From Staphylococcus equorum (GTDB lineage Bacteria > Bacillota > Bacilli > Staphylococcales > Staphylococcaceae): a DNA stretch of 64,000 bases. The position numbers and the translations under genes were made by a program. Below the pieces are notes generated by a model. The model was not told where the DNA came from, did no database searches, and saw nothing but the letters and a program-made list of their open reading frames with translations. Shown here piece by piece: positions 1 to 7,734 of this stretch; position 1 is the stretch's first letter; every line of letters begins with the position of its first letter. The stretch is taken from assembly GCF_029531845.1 (NCBI RefSeq), contig NZ_JAMBPV010000001.1, positions 62,001 to 126,000 of the forward strand, given 5' to 3'.

Positions 1-516
1 AAATATTTTATCAAAAAATGTACTATTAGCATCACCATAAAGGTAATGATTATCTATGTTCAATGCCTCTGTCTGTTGTCCATTGGCTTGTTTCATATTG
101 TCAGGTATCTTTTCGACAATTTTAGCCATGTCTTGCATCTTGTTTTTTTGAATTGCACTCGCTAATAATTGTTTCGTTGAGCCTGTCTGACTTGGATCTT
201 CATTTTTATACGTAACTTCTAAGTTAGAATTTTTTTGTTCAATATATGCATCCAGCTCTGAATCCACAATCGTATCTTTAATTGAGCTAGGTGCATCATA
301 TTTTTCAATATCTACTTTATCTGAAGGCAAAGCGTTCACAATTTCATTTGATACTGATACATCTACACCCATTTTTATATTTGTTTCATTATTAGTATCA
401 AAAATAAAATACATCAGTGTTAAAACTAAAATCGGGGCAAATAACATTAAAGCTAACGTTCTTTTATCTCGTAATAATTCTTTAATAACTCTGATAAAAA
501 TAGCCTTAAATCTCAT
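1..516 (-). CDS. ABC-2 type exporter permease, N-terminal part
   Basis: Partial gene; its 3' end lies beyond base 1. The readable 172 residues begin MRFKAIFIRVIKELLRDKRTL, followed by one hydrophobic segment at about residues 23-40 and then a long extracytoplasmic stretch. This is the usual N-terminus of ABC-2 membrane subunits of drug, lipid or polymer exporters. The ATG overlaps the TAA of the upstream ATPase gene by one base (TAATG), so the two are translationally coupled and form one exporter. The substrate cannot be inferred. Confidence 0.85.
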   Translation of the reverse strand, partial: MRFKAIFIRVIKELLRDKRTLALMLFAPILVLTLMYFIFDTNNETNIKMGVDVSVSNEIVNALPSDKVDIEKYDAPSSIKDTIVDSELDAYIEQKNSNLEVTYKNEDPSQTGSTKQLLASAIQKNKMQDMAKIVEKIPDNMKQANGQQTEALNIDNHYLYGDANSTFFDKIF

Positions 517-1241
517 TATTGCACCCCCGCTTCTGCTTTTATAAACACTTCTTCTATAGAATCTACTTCAAATTTATCTTTCAATTCTTGCGGTGTTCCT
601 ATAGTGAAGAGCTTCCCTTCAACAATTAAGCCGATATAATCACAACGTTCCGCTTCTCCCATAACATGTGTAGTGACAATTACAGATTTACCTTCATTTG
701 CTAAACCATTCAATTGCTTCCAAACATCTTTTCTAAGTTTAGGGTCAATACCGACCGTAGGCTCATCTAAAATAATAAGGTTGGGATTAGCTAACAGTGT
801 TATGGCCAAAGAAAGTCTACGTTTCATACCACCTGAAAAATGAGAAACGACCTTCCCTAATTCAGGTTCTAAATTTACTATTCTTGTATTTTCAGCAATT
901 GCTTCTTCTAATTTCTTACCTTTTAACCCCATCAAATTACCGAAAAACACTAAATTTTCTCGAGCTGTTAATGACTCATATAATGCATCACTTTGCCCCA
1001 TGTAGCCTATTTCATTCAGTACTTTACGATTAGGTATTTGTTTATTGAAAATTTGAGCCTGTCCTTCATCTAAACTTTCCATACCCATTAAACATTTTAT
1101 TGTCGTAGTCTTACCTGAACCACTAGGTCCGATTAATCCTAAAATTTCTCCAGCAGATAACTCTAAATTGATGCCATCTAAGACTTTCTTTTTATTATAA
1201 TATTTTATTGCATTTGTTAACTTTGCTACAAGGTCAGCCAT
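516..1241 (-). CDS. ABC-2 type exporter ATP-binding protein
   Basis: This 241-residue protein is the cytoplasmic ATPase that powers the permease encoded immediately downstream. A Walker A motif (GPSGSGKTT) lies near residue 38, the signature SGGMKRRLS near 137, Walker B plus catalytic Glu (LIILDEPTVGID) near 155, and a switch histidine in VTTHVMGEAE. Length and the DrrA/CcmA-like form fit ABC-2 exporters, commonly linked to drug or peptide efflux. The substrate is unknown. The gene is first in a two-gene operon on the minus strand with a strong RBS (GGGAGAGGG). Confidence 0.9.
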   Translation of the reverse strand: MADLVAKLTNAIKYYNKKKVLDGINLELSAGEILGLIGPSGSGKTTTIKCLMGMESLDEGQAQIFNKQIPNRKVLNEIGYMGQSDALYESLTARENLVFFGNLMGLKGKKLEEAIAENTRIVNLEPELGKVVSHFSGGMKRRLSLAITLLANPNLIILDEPTVGIDPKLRKDVWKQLNGLANEGKSVIVTTHVMGEAERCDYIGLIVEGKLFTIGTPQELKDKFEVDSIEEVFIKAEAGVQ

Positions 1242-1316
1242 AGAGTTCCCTCTCCCATGTAAATAATTGTTTATAAAACGAGTATATACCTCTCATTTGT
1301 AAAATCAATTTAGCAC

Positions 1317-1363
1317 TAAAAAACTGTGCCGTACTTCCATATTATGGGTGTGCGGCACAGTTG
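1317..1363 (-). terminator. Intrinsic terminator of cstA-cstB
   Basis: An AACTGTGCCG / CGGCACAGTT inverted repeat is followed on the minus strand by a T run. It lies downstream of cstB and separates it from the ABC exporter operon transcribed in the same direction. Confidence 0.85.
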
Positions 1364-1416
1364 AATCATAAATACACTTTTTGCTAATTTATTTTTTAAT
1401 TAAACATACAATATTA

Positions 1417-2757
1417 CTACTTTGACTTCACTGATTCACTAAAAGCTTGATAGCCTTCTCTTACATTAACGATATGATTAAAGCCTTTAGCTTCTAATAT
1501 CCCTACTGCTATAGAACTTCTTACACCTGATTGACAGTGAACATATATTTTATCTTCTTTATTAAATGGTAAATCTTCAATCATCAATTTGCCATGTGGA
1601 ATATGAATCGCTTGTGATAGATGTCCATTCTGCCATTCTTCTTCAGTACGCACATCTAATATGTGTTGTTCTTTGCCTGTTATATCAGTGCTATGAATAG
1701 ATGATGTCATCGTTAAACTTTGTGGCGAACGGTATCCGCTGACATAATCAAATCCTATTAATTGTAATGTGTGTACCGCTTCTTCTACAATTTCTTTGTC
1801 ACCTATTAAATCAATGGGTTGATCGTAATTTAAATACCACCCAATTTGGTTAATAAAATTCTTATTGTAAGGGATATTGATTGTACCTTTAGTATGTCCA
1901 CCATGAAAAGCTTCTTTAGTACGTAAATCAAATGCTAAATTATCTTTATTTAAACTAGGATAAACGTTATATGAATGATATAAGTTCATCCCGAATTGAT
2001 TAATTTTTTTCATTTGCGCAAAGTGATGTGGTGGCGCGGGTTGATTTGACGTTAATGTCTCAATGAATGTTAGTTTATTCGTTTCATTAAACGCCCAATT
2101 GTTCATTTTTTCATAACCTAAGGTAGTCATTGGCACCGCACCTAGTGACTTACCACAAGGACTGCCTGCCCCATGTCCCGGCCATATTTGAATAGAGTCA
2201 GGTAAATCTTTCACAGTCTCAATAGAGTGATACATTTGTTCGGCACCAACTTCAGTAGAACCTTCCATTTGAACTGCTTTTTCTAATAAGTCAGGTCTTC
2301 CAATATCACCAACAAATATAAAGTCACCGCTAAATAGCCCCATAGGTACTTGGCTACCTCCACCTTCGTCAGTTAATAAAAAACTAATACTCTCTGGGGT
2401 ATGGCCTGGCGTGTGTAACACTTCTAATTTAATGTGGCCTACTTTAATTTGATCTTGGTGTTTAACATAACGTGTTTGGTCTGGCATGTTTTGATAACTT
2501 AATTGATTATCACCTTCACCAGATACATAAATTGTTGCATTTAAACGCTTTGCGACATCACGAATACCCGAAGCAAAGTCAGCGTGTATATGTGTTTCTA
2601 CGGCATGTGTAATCGTAAATCCTTCACTATCTGCTACTTCTATATATTCCGCTAAATCACGAATTGGATCTATCACTATTGCTTCACCTGTACGTTGACA
2701 TCCTACTAAATAAGAAGCTTGTGATAAGTGTTCATTATAAAATTGTTTGAAATACAT
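1417..2757 (-). CDS. cstB: Persulfide dioxygenase-sulfurtransferase CstB
   Basis: This 446-residue fusion of a metallo-beta-lactamase-fold persulfide dioxygenase (about 1-230), a degenerate rhodanese domain (about 250-345) and an active rhodanese domain (about 355-446) oxidises low-molecular-weight persulfides and yields thiosulfate in the cytoplasm. Visible iron ligands include HIHAD (56-60), HTPGHT (115-120) and the GHG at 194-196. C201 (SPCGK) and C408 (HCQSGVRSS) fall at the same numbers as the reactive cysteines reported for S. aureus CstB. It follows cstA by about 30 bp in an operon repressed by CstR. The sulfide:quinone oxidoreductase gene that follows cstB in S. aureus is absent here. 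Confidence 0.95.
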   Translation of the reverse strand: MYFKQFYNEHLSQASYLVGCQRTGEAIVIDPIRDLAEYIEVADSEGFTITHAVETHIHADFASGIRDVAKRLNATIYVSGEGDNQLSYQNMPDQTRYVKHQDQIKVGHIKLEVLHTPGHTPESISFLLTDEGGGSQVPMGLFSGDFIFVGDIGRPDLLEKAVQMEGSTEVGAEQMYHSIETVKDLPDSIQIWPGHGAGSPCGKSLGAVPMTTLGYEKMNNWAFNETNKLTFIETLTSNQPAPPHHFAQMKKINQFGMNLYHSYNVYPSLNKDNLAFDLRTKEAFHGGHTKGTINIPYNKNFINQIGWYLNYDQPIDLIGDKEIVEEAVHTLQLIGFDYVSGYRSPQSLTMTSSIHSTDITGKEQHILDVRTEEEWQNGHLSQAIHIPHGKLMIEDLPFNKEDKIYVHCQSGVRSSIAVGILEAKGFNHIVNVREGYQAFSESVKSK

Positions 2758-2790
2758 AATACATCCTCCTTTTTAACCGTTACACTCGTA

Positions 2791-3861
2791 CTAAATAAAT
2801 AAATTATGACTCGCGTTTTCAGTGTCGCCGATATACGTACCTACACCGCCATAGGCAATTTCATCTCTCAACTCTTCTTTTTTAATGCCCATAATATCCA
2901 TACTCATCGTACATGCAATCAGTTTAATATCTTGATCTATCGCTTGGTTGATAAGTGATGGTAGCGAATCAACATTTTTCTTTTTCATTACATAACGCAT
3001 CATCACATTACCCAATCCAAACATGTTCATTTTAGAAAGCGGCAATTTTAAAGGGGACTTCGGCAACATCAAATCAAACATTTTCGCAATACCTTGCTTA
3101 CGCACTTTTGAAGTTTTTTCCTTTTTCAAGGCGTTAAGCCCCCAGAAAGTAAAGAAGATAGTAACATCTCTGCCTACAGCTTTAGCACCATTTGCGATAA
3201 TCATTGCTGCCACTGCTTTATCTAACTCTCCACTAAACAATACAATTGCAGTGCCCTTAGCTGTCTGGTTAACTTCCATAGCTTTGGGTTGCTCTTTTTG
3301 GATAATAGCTTTAATCTCATGCCCATTTTCATTTAAATTTACCAATGTATGACCTGTTTGTTTCACCCAACTTTTAATATCACTAGAGAAACCTGGATCT
3401 GTAACAGTAACCTCCATTTGGTCACCTTCTTGAATATTTTTTACTTCTTTACTGATATTAACTATAGGCCCTGGGCATTGAAGATTACTGTAATTAAATT
3501 GTTTACGGTCTGACTTAATATCTACCTCTGCACTTTCTACTACTGCTTCACCTTCACTCACATTGTTCTGTGCATAAGCTTGATAACCACCTTCTAAATT
3601 GACTACATCATAGTCTTGGTCAGATAAATATTCGCTCACTTTAGCACTACGATTTCCACTTTTACAGTGTATATAGTAAGTTTTATTTTTATCGCGATTA
3701 AATGTTTCAATGTTATCTACAGGATGTAGTATGGAACCGTTGATATGCCCTAATTCATGTTCTTCTTCTGTTCTAACATCAATCAGTTGACCATCAGAAG
3801 CTAATTTTGCTAATTCTGATTCACTTAAATCATTGATATGTTTTTTGTTATATTTTTTCAT
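2791..3861 (-). CDS. cstA: Multidomain sulfurtransferase CstA (rhodanese-TusA-DsrE)
   Basis: Three sulfur-carrier domains lie in order: rhodanese (about 10-105; active HCKSGNRSA), TusA-like (about 120-195; LQCPGP) and DsrE-like (about 205-356; ACTMSMDIMGI). It is thought to relay persulfide sulfur for detoxification together with CstB. I chose the ATG at 3861 rather than one two codons upstream: it has a GGAGG six bases away, whereas the upstream ATG overlaps the RBS, and it puts the rhodanese cysteine at residue 66 as in S. aureus CstA. It is first gene of the cstAB operon, divergent from cstR. Confidence 0.93.
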   Translation of the reverse strand: MKKYNKKHINDLSESELAKLASDGQLIDVRTEEEHELGHINGSILHPVDNIETFNRDKNKTYYIHCKSGNRSAKVSEYLSDQDYDVVNLEGGYQAYAQNNVSEGEAVVESAEVDIKSDRKQFNYSNLQCPGPIVNISKEVKNIQEGDQMEVTVTDPGFSSDIKSWVKQTGHTLVNLNENGHEIKAIIQKEQPKAMEVNQTAKGTAIVLFSGELDKAVAAMIIANGAKAVGRDVTIFFTFWGLNALKKEKTSKVRKQGIAKMFDLMLPKSPLKLPLSKMNMFGLGNVMMRYVMKKKNVDSLPSLINQAIDQDIKLIACTMSMDIMGIKKEELRDEIAYGGVGTYIGDTENASHNLFI

Positions 3862-3877
3862 ATTCATCCTCCTAAAA

Positions 3878-3893
3878 ATACCTATAGGGGTAT
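3878..3893. promoter_or_regulatory. CstR operator (cstA side)
   Basis: The near-palindrome ATACCTATAGGGGTAT abuts the -10 of the cstA promoter (minus strand TTGACA at 3920-3915, 17 bp spacer, TATGAT at 3897-3892). Its half-sites and C/G-rich core fit operators of CsoR-family CstR, which releases DNA on persulfidation. Confidence 0.8.
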
Positions 3894-3914
3894 CATAAAG
3901 TGTGTATACACTAT

Positions 3915-3965
3915 TGTCAAATACCCCAGACCCTATTTGACACTTTTAATTTATTCACTTAGTAT
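3915..3965. promoter_or_regulatory. Divergent cstA / cstR promoters with a second CstR half-site
   Basis: The plus-strand promoter of cstR reads TTGACA (3937-3942), 17 bp, TAGTAT (3960-3965). ATACCCCAGACCCTAT at 3921-3936 lies between the two divergent -35 boxes. It keeps one clear ATACCCC half-site but not a symmetric partner, so it may be a weaker CstR site. Confidence 0.7.
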
Positions 3966-3999
3966 ATAGGTAATTAGTCTTTAATATGGAGGGAAAATT

Positions 4000-4260
4000 A
4001 TGGATTACGATAAAAAAATGGTTAACCGTATAAAACGAGTACAAGGTCAGTTAAATGGCGTCATTAAAATGATGGAAGACGAAAAGCATTGTAAAGATGT
4101 CATTACTCAACTTAGTGCATCTAAAAGTTCTATCCAACGATTAATGGGTGTCATTATTAGTGAAAATTTAATTGAGTGTGTAAGAGAAGCAGATGAAAAT
4201 AATGAAGATTCCCAAGAATTAATTAACGAAGCCATTGAATTATTAGTGAAAAGTAAATAA
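4000..4260 (+). CDS. cstR: CsoR-family persulfide-sensing repressor CstR
   Basis: This 86-residue all-helical DNA-binding repressor has the two conserved cysteines C31 (EKHCKD) and C60 (LIECVRE) that form di- to tetrasulfide links on exposure to reactive sulfur. Their numbering equals that of S. aureus CstR. The copper-sensing histidine pattern of CsoR is not evident, which favours the sulfur-sensing branch. The RBS is GGAGGG. Its TAA overlaps the ATG of tauE by one base, so both are cotranscribed. It should repress itself and the divergent cstAB operon through the operators in the intergenic region. Confidence 0.95.
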   Translation: MDYDKKMVNRIKRVQGQLNGVIKMMEDEKHCKDVITQLSASKSSIQRLMGVIISENLIECVREADENNEDSQELINEAIELLVKSK

Positions 4261-5015
4261 TGGATATTCTCACAATAACTATTATGTTGTTTATTGGAAT
4301 ATTTGGAGGATTTATCTCTGGATTAGTAGGTATTGGAGGCGCAATTATTATTTACCCAGCTATCCTATTATTACTACCATTATTTGGCGCTCCTGCATAT
4401 AGTGCATATATCGCATCAGGCCTTACTTCAAGTCAGGTTTTCTTTAGTACATTAAGTGGTTCAATAAAAGCCAGGAAAAAACCTGAATTTTCTCCACAAC
4501 TTGTAATTTATATGGGTGGTGGCATGATTATAGGAAGTGTTTTAGGTGCGCTCCTAGCAAATTTATTTAATGCTGCATTTATAAACGTTATATATATTAT
4601 AATTGCTGTATTAGCGCTAATATTGATGTTTATTAAAGTGAAGCCTTCTTCACAAACTTCTCAATTTAACGGTCCTTTACTTATAAGTATTGGGGTTATA
4701 ATAGGTATTATTTCAGGTATAGTCGGTGCAGGTGGTGCCTTTATTATTATTCCTATACTACTCGTGGTATTTAAATTACCAATGAATACTGTTGTCGCTA
4801 ACAGTATCGTCATTGCTTTTATGTCTTCAATAGGAGCTTTCATTGTAAAGTTTATGCAAGGTTATATACCTATGACAGATGCACTATTTTTAATTATTGG
4901 GAGCATTCTTTTTGCGCCATTAGGTTTAAAAGTAGGCAATAAAGTGCCAAGCTTTGTACAAAAATGGATTGTGAGTATTTTAATTATTATCGCAATTATG
5001 CAACTGATAATCTAA
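4260..5015 (+). CDS. tauE: TauE/SafE family sulfite/organosulfur exporter
   Basis: This 251-residue membrane protein has about eight hydrophobic segments and the duplicated glycine-rich motif typical of TauE/SafE (GLVGIGGAIIIYPA near residue 21; GIVGAGGAFIIIP near 155). In staphylococcal cst loci it is proposed to export sulfite or related anions formed by CstB-type chemistry. It is translationally coupled to cstR and followed 24 bp later by a methyltransferase gene. The substrate is inferred from context. Confidence 0.88.
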   Translation: MDILTITIMLFIGIFGGFISGLVGIGGAIIIYPAILLLLPLFGAPAYSAYIASGLTSSQVFFSTLSGSIKARKKPEFSPQLVIYMGGGMIIGSVLGALLANLFNAAFINVIYIIIAVLALILMFIKVKPSSQTSQFNGPLLISIGVIIGIISGIVGAGGAFIIIPILLVVFKLPMNTVVANSIVIAFMSSIGAFIVKFMQGYIPMTDALFLIIGSILFAPLGLKVGNKVPSFVQKWIVSILIIIAIMQLII

Positions 5016-5039
5016 CTTAATTTAAAAGGAGGCTTTATA

Positions 5040-5648
5040 ATGAATCATTGGGATGAAAAATTCGACTCAGACAATTATATCTATGGTGAGGAAGCAAACG
5101 AGTTTGTGAAAAACATTTTTCAAACTAACACTACAAACAATCAAAATATAGTATTATTCGCAGAAGGTGAAGGCCGAAACGCGATCTACCTTGCACAACT
5201 TGGTTACGATGTCACAACATATGATATGTCTAAAGTAGGTATCGATAAACAATATAAGCTAGCACAAGAGACCGGTGTTAGTATAAAAGCAAATTATGGT
5301 GACATCACACAACCGGACCTAACAACTCAATCAACATTTGATTATAGTATTAACATTTTTGGTCATGTCCCTACCGAGGGCAAACAAGCTATGTTTAATA
5401 ATCTTATTCAATCATTAGTCAAAAACGGTCACAGTTATTTTGAATTTTACTCAATAGAACAACTAAAATATCGTACAGGCGGTCCTAAAGATAAGACAAT
5501 GCTTTATGAAATAGACGAAATTAAGCATTACTTAGCTCAACACGCTATTAGAATTCATATGCTAGAAAAGCTTGAAACATACCGCTACGAAGGGACAAAA
5601 CATACAGGTCTGTCTTCTGTAATACAAGGTCATATTGAAAAATTATAA
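5040..5648 (+). CDS. Class I SAM-dependent methyltransferase linked to cst genes
   Basis: This 202-residue protein belongs to the small TehB/thiol-methyltransferase-like family. Motif I (LFAEGEGRNAIYLAQLG) is near residues 39-55 and the acidic residue of motif II (TTYDMS) near 60. The RBS is AAAGGAGG. It sits 24 bp after tauE, so it probably belongs to the CstR regulon. I infer methylation of sulfide, a thiol or a similar nucleophile as a detoxification step. The acceptor is not visible in the sequence, and tellurite or an unrelated acceptor is possible. This gene is not part of the S. aureus cst operon as I know it. Confidence 0.75.
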   Translation: MNHWDEKFDSDNYIYGEEANEFVKNIFQTNTTNNQNIVLFAEGEGRNAIYLAQLGYDVTTYDMSKVGIDKQYKLAQETGVSIKANYGDITQPDLTTQSTFDYSINIFGHVPTEGKQAMFNNLIQSLVKNGHSYFEFYSIEQLKYRTGGPKDKTMLYEIDEIKHYLAQHAIRIHMLEKLETYRYEGTKHTGLSSVIQGHIEKL

Positions 5649-5677
5649 TTCATTAATAAATGATCATATTCTATTAA

Positions 5678-5728
5678 TAGCCCTTCTAAACAGTTAATAG
5701 CATTATGTGGATTGCATAGAAGGGTTTA
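5678..5728 (+). terminator. Possible terminator after the methyltransferase gene
   Basis: CCCTTCTA (5681-5688) and TAGAAGGG (5717-5724) are perfect inverted arms around a 28-base loop, followed by a TTTAAA tract. The long loop makes this moderate. Confidence 0.45.
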
Positions 5729-5846
5729 AATCACTTAAATTCACCCCTCTATATTCCTTGTCTACATAATCTACTATTCAATATAAAATAATTAAAAAAT
5801 CAAAGGGATACCTAATTCTTACAATTCCAATTAAATAAGTAATATT

Positions 5847-5913
5847 ACACTTAGGCATAAAAATCCTCTAGTTAGGCATTTTCATGCAAATCAACACTGA
5901 AATATTTTATATT
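5847..5913 (+). promoter_or_regulatory. AgrA-type direct repeat and promoter of PSM-beta gene
   Basis: Two direct 9-bp repeats, ACACTTAGG (5847-5855) and CTAGTTAGG (5868-5876), are separated by 12 bp, the arrangement bound by the quorum-sensing regulator AgrA. A TATATT -10 candidate lies at 5908-5913 with no good -35, as expected for an activator-dependent promoter. The rest of 5649-5971 holds no gene that I can see. Confidence 0.65.
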
Positions 5914-5971
5914 GTAGTTGATAAATTAAAACTTTGTTTTAATTTTAAATACTTGGAAAGGGGTGTTTTAT

Positions 5972-6103
5972 ATGTCAGCAATCATAGAAGCACTAAATAA
6001 TGCCATCCAAGCAGGTATTGCTCATGATTGGGTAACTATGGGTACAAGCATTGCAAGTGCATTAGCTAGCGGTGTAGACTTTGTTTTAGGTTTCTTAAAA
6101 TAA
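5972..6103 (+). CDS. Beta-type phenol-soluble modulin
   Basis: The 43-residue peptide begins MSAIIEALNNAIQAGIAHDW and ends ASGVDFVLGFLK. It has no signal peptide, an amphipathic helix and the TSIxS...GV core of staphylococcal PSM-beta/haemolysin peptides (44 residues in S. aureus PSM-beta1). Such peptides leave the cell through the Pmt ABC exporter and act as surfactants, in biofilm shaping or cytolysis. A GGAAAGGGG RBS precedes the ATG, AgrA-like boxes lie upstream and a terminator immediately downstream. Only a single copy is present here, whereas beta-PSM genes often occur in tandem. Confidence 0.88.
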   Translation: MSAIIEALNNAIQAGIAHDWVTMGTSIASALASGVDFVLGFLK

Positions 6104-6123
6104 AGTCATTTTTCTCACAAAAA

Positions 6124-6170
6124 GGACCTTCTCTAAAATCACGTGTGATATTTTTAGAGAGGGTCTTAAA
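6124..6170 (+). terminator. Terminator of PSM-beta gene
   Basis: GACCTTCTCTAAAA pairs with TTTTAGAGAGGGTC around a 12-base loop, followed by TTAAATTT. It starts about 20 bp after the PSM stop codon. Confidence 0.85.
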
Positions 6171-6202
6171 TTTAACTTCTAAACATTTGTAGTTTGAAAA
6201 TA

Positions 6203-6237
6203 AAAAATGGCTGAGACATAAATATATGTCTCAGCCT
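6203..6237 (-). terminator. Terminator of araBDAE operon
   Basis: GGCTGAGACATA / TATGTCTCAGCC perfect inverted repeat with a three-base loop. On the minus strand it is followed by ATTTTTTATTTT. It lies 17 bp beyond the araE stop codon. The TGAGACAT core recurs in other intergenic hairpins of this window. Confidence 0.85.
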
Positions 6238-6253
6238 CAAAGTAATATCTTAA

Positions 6254-7663
6254 CTATACTTTTTCAGTTTGTGCTTGTGCTTTTTCATTGTTTGACGCAT
6301 GTGAAGAACCGATTGCTTCGATTTCTTCTAGTGTACGTCCTCTAGATTCTGGAACGAATTTTTTCACAAATAGTACGCCGAGTATACAAATGATGCCGAA
6401 TATCGCAAATACGATTTGTTGAGGGAAATACACTGTCATAATTGGGAATAGTAATCCAACTAAGAAAGAACCAATCCAATTTAATGAAGATGCAGCACCA
6501 GAAGCAAATCCTCTAATTGCTAACGGGAAGATTTCTCCTACTATCACCCATGTTAATGGCGCCCATGTAAATGAATAGAATGCTACATAGATACTTAAAA
6601 ATACCACGATGAGTATCGGATTCGCATTTGGTAAGAACAAATGGATAATTGCCGGTAATATGAAGGATAATCCCATCACAGTACCACCCAACATAAGTAA
6701 TGTTCTTCTGTTAAATTTATCCGCTATCCAAATGAACAGTAATGATCCTAATACTAAAATAACACCTTGAATAATTGGCCACATTAAAGCTGTACTTGCT
6801 GAGCTACCAGTAGCTTGTTCAACAATTAATGGAATATAATAGAATATTGCATTTGCCCCTTGGAATTGTTGGAACGCAGCTACACCCAATCCAGCGATAA
6901 CTAAATATTTATATTTGCCACTAAATAATGTTGCTAATGATTGGTTTACTTTATTCTTACTTTCTATTTGAATTGTCTTGTTTATTTCTTCAAATTCTTT
7001 ATCTACGTTTTGGTTATTTCTAAGATTGCTTAAGACTATTTTAGCTTCTTTAAATTTGTTATTTTTAATTAAAAATCTTGGAGACTCTGGTAATTTTAAT
7101 ACGCCCCAGAATAAAATGATTGCTGGAACTGCTGCTGCTCCTAACATTAATCTCCAACCCATTTCAACAGGTAAACCTCTTAAGAAATAGTCTACGATGT
7201 ATGATAACAACATCCCAGATACAATCATTGTTTGGTTCATACCAGACAATTGACCACGGTACTTGGCTGGAGCCATTTCTGACATGTAAGCTGGCACTAA
7301 TGCTGATGCAGCACCAACTGCTAATCCAAGAATCACCCTTGATATAATTAAGAAATAACTACCATCATGTGGTGCGATACCTGACAAAACAGAACCAATT
7401 ACGAAAATGATTGCAGAAATTAAAATCATTTTCCTTCTACCAAGCGTATCAGATAATTTACCTGCTAAAATACCACCAAATATAGCACCTAGCATTACTG
7501 ATGAAGTAATTAAACCAATTATAAATCCACTGTTAATATCCCAGTCTTCTCTTAAAAATGGTAATGCTCCGGTCATAACACCTATGTCATAACCAAAAAG
7601 TATCCCACCAAAAGCGCCGAAGAAATAGATAAAACGATTCGAAACTTTACTGTTTATTTTCAT
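6254..7663 (-). CDS. araE: Arabinose:proton symporter (MFS sugar porter)
   Basis: This protein of about 469 residues has 12 transmembrane segments and sugar-porter signatures: GILFGYDIGVMTGALPF in TM1, GKLSDTLGRRKMI in loop 2-3, LPESPRFLI mid-protein and PESRGRTLEEIE at the C-terminus. I start at the ATG at 7663, which has AAAGGGTG at proper spacing; an in-frame GTG three codons upstream overlaps that RBS. It is last gene of araB-araD-araA-araE, which points to L-arabinose uptake like Bacillus AraE. A pentose of wider specificity such as xylose cannot be excluded. Confidence 0.88.
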   Translation of the reverse strand: MKINSKVSNRFIYFFGAFGGILFGYDIGVMTGALPFLREDWDINSGFIIGLITSSVMLGAIFGGILAGKLSDTLGRRKMILISAIIFVIGSVLSGIAPHDGSYFLIISRVILGLAVGAASALVPAYMSEMAPAKYRGQLSGMNQTMIVSGMLLSYIVDYFLRGLPVEMGWRLMLGAAAVPAIILFWGVLKLPESPRFLIKNNKFKEAKIVLSNLRNNQNVDKEFEEINKTIQIESKNKVNQSLATLFSGKYKYLVIAGLGVAAFQQFQGANAIFYYIPLIVEQATGSSASTALMWPIIQGVILVLGSLLFIWIADKFNRRTLLMLGGTVMGLSFILPAIIHLFLPNANPILIVVFLSIYVAFYSFTWAPLTWVIVGEIFPLAIRGFASGAASSLNWIGSFLVGLLFPIMTVYFPQQIVFAIFGIICILGVLFVKKFVPESRGRTLEEIEAIGSSHASNNEKAQAQTEKV

Positions 7664-7734
7664 CCCATTCACCCTTTTTTAAAACAAAATATGCCTTACA
7701 TTACGCCATTTGATTAACGACAATCTACTGTAAT

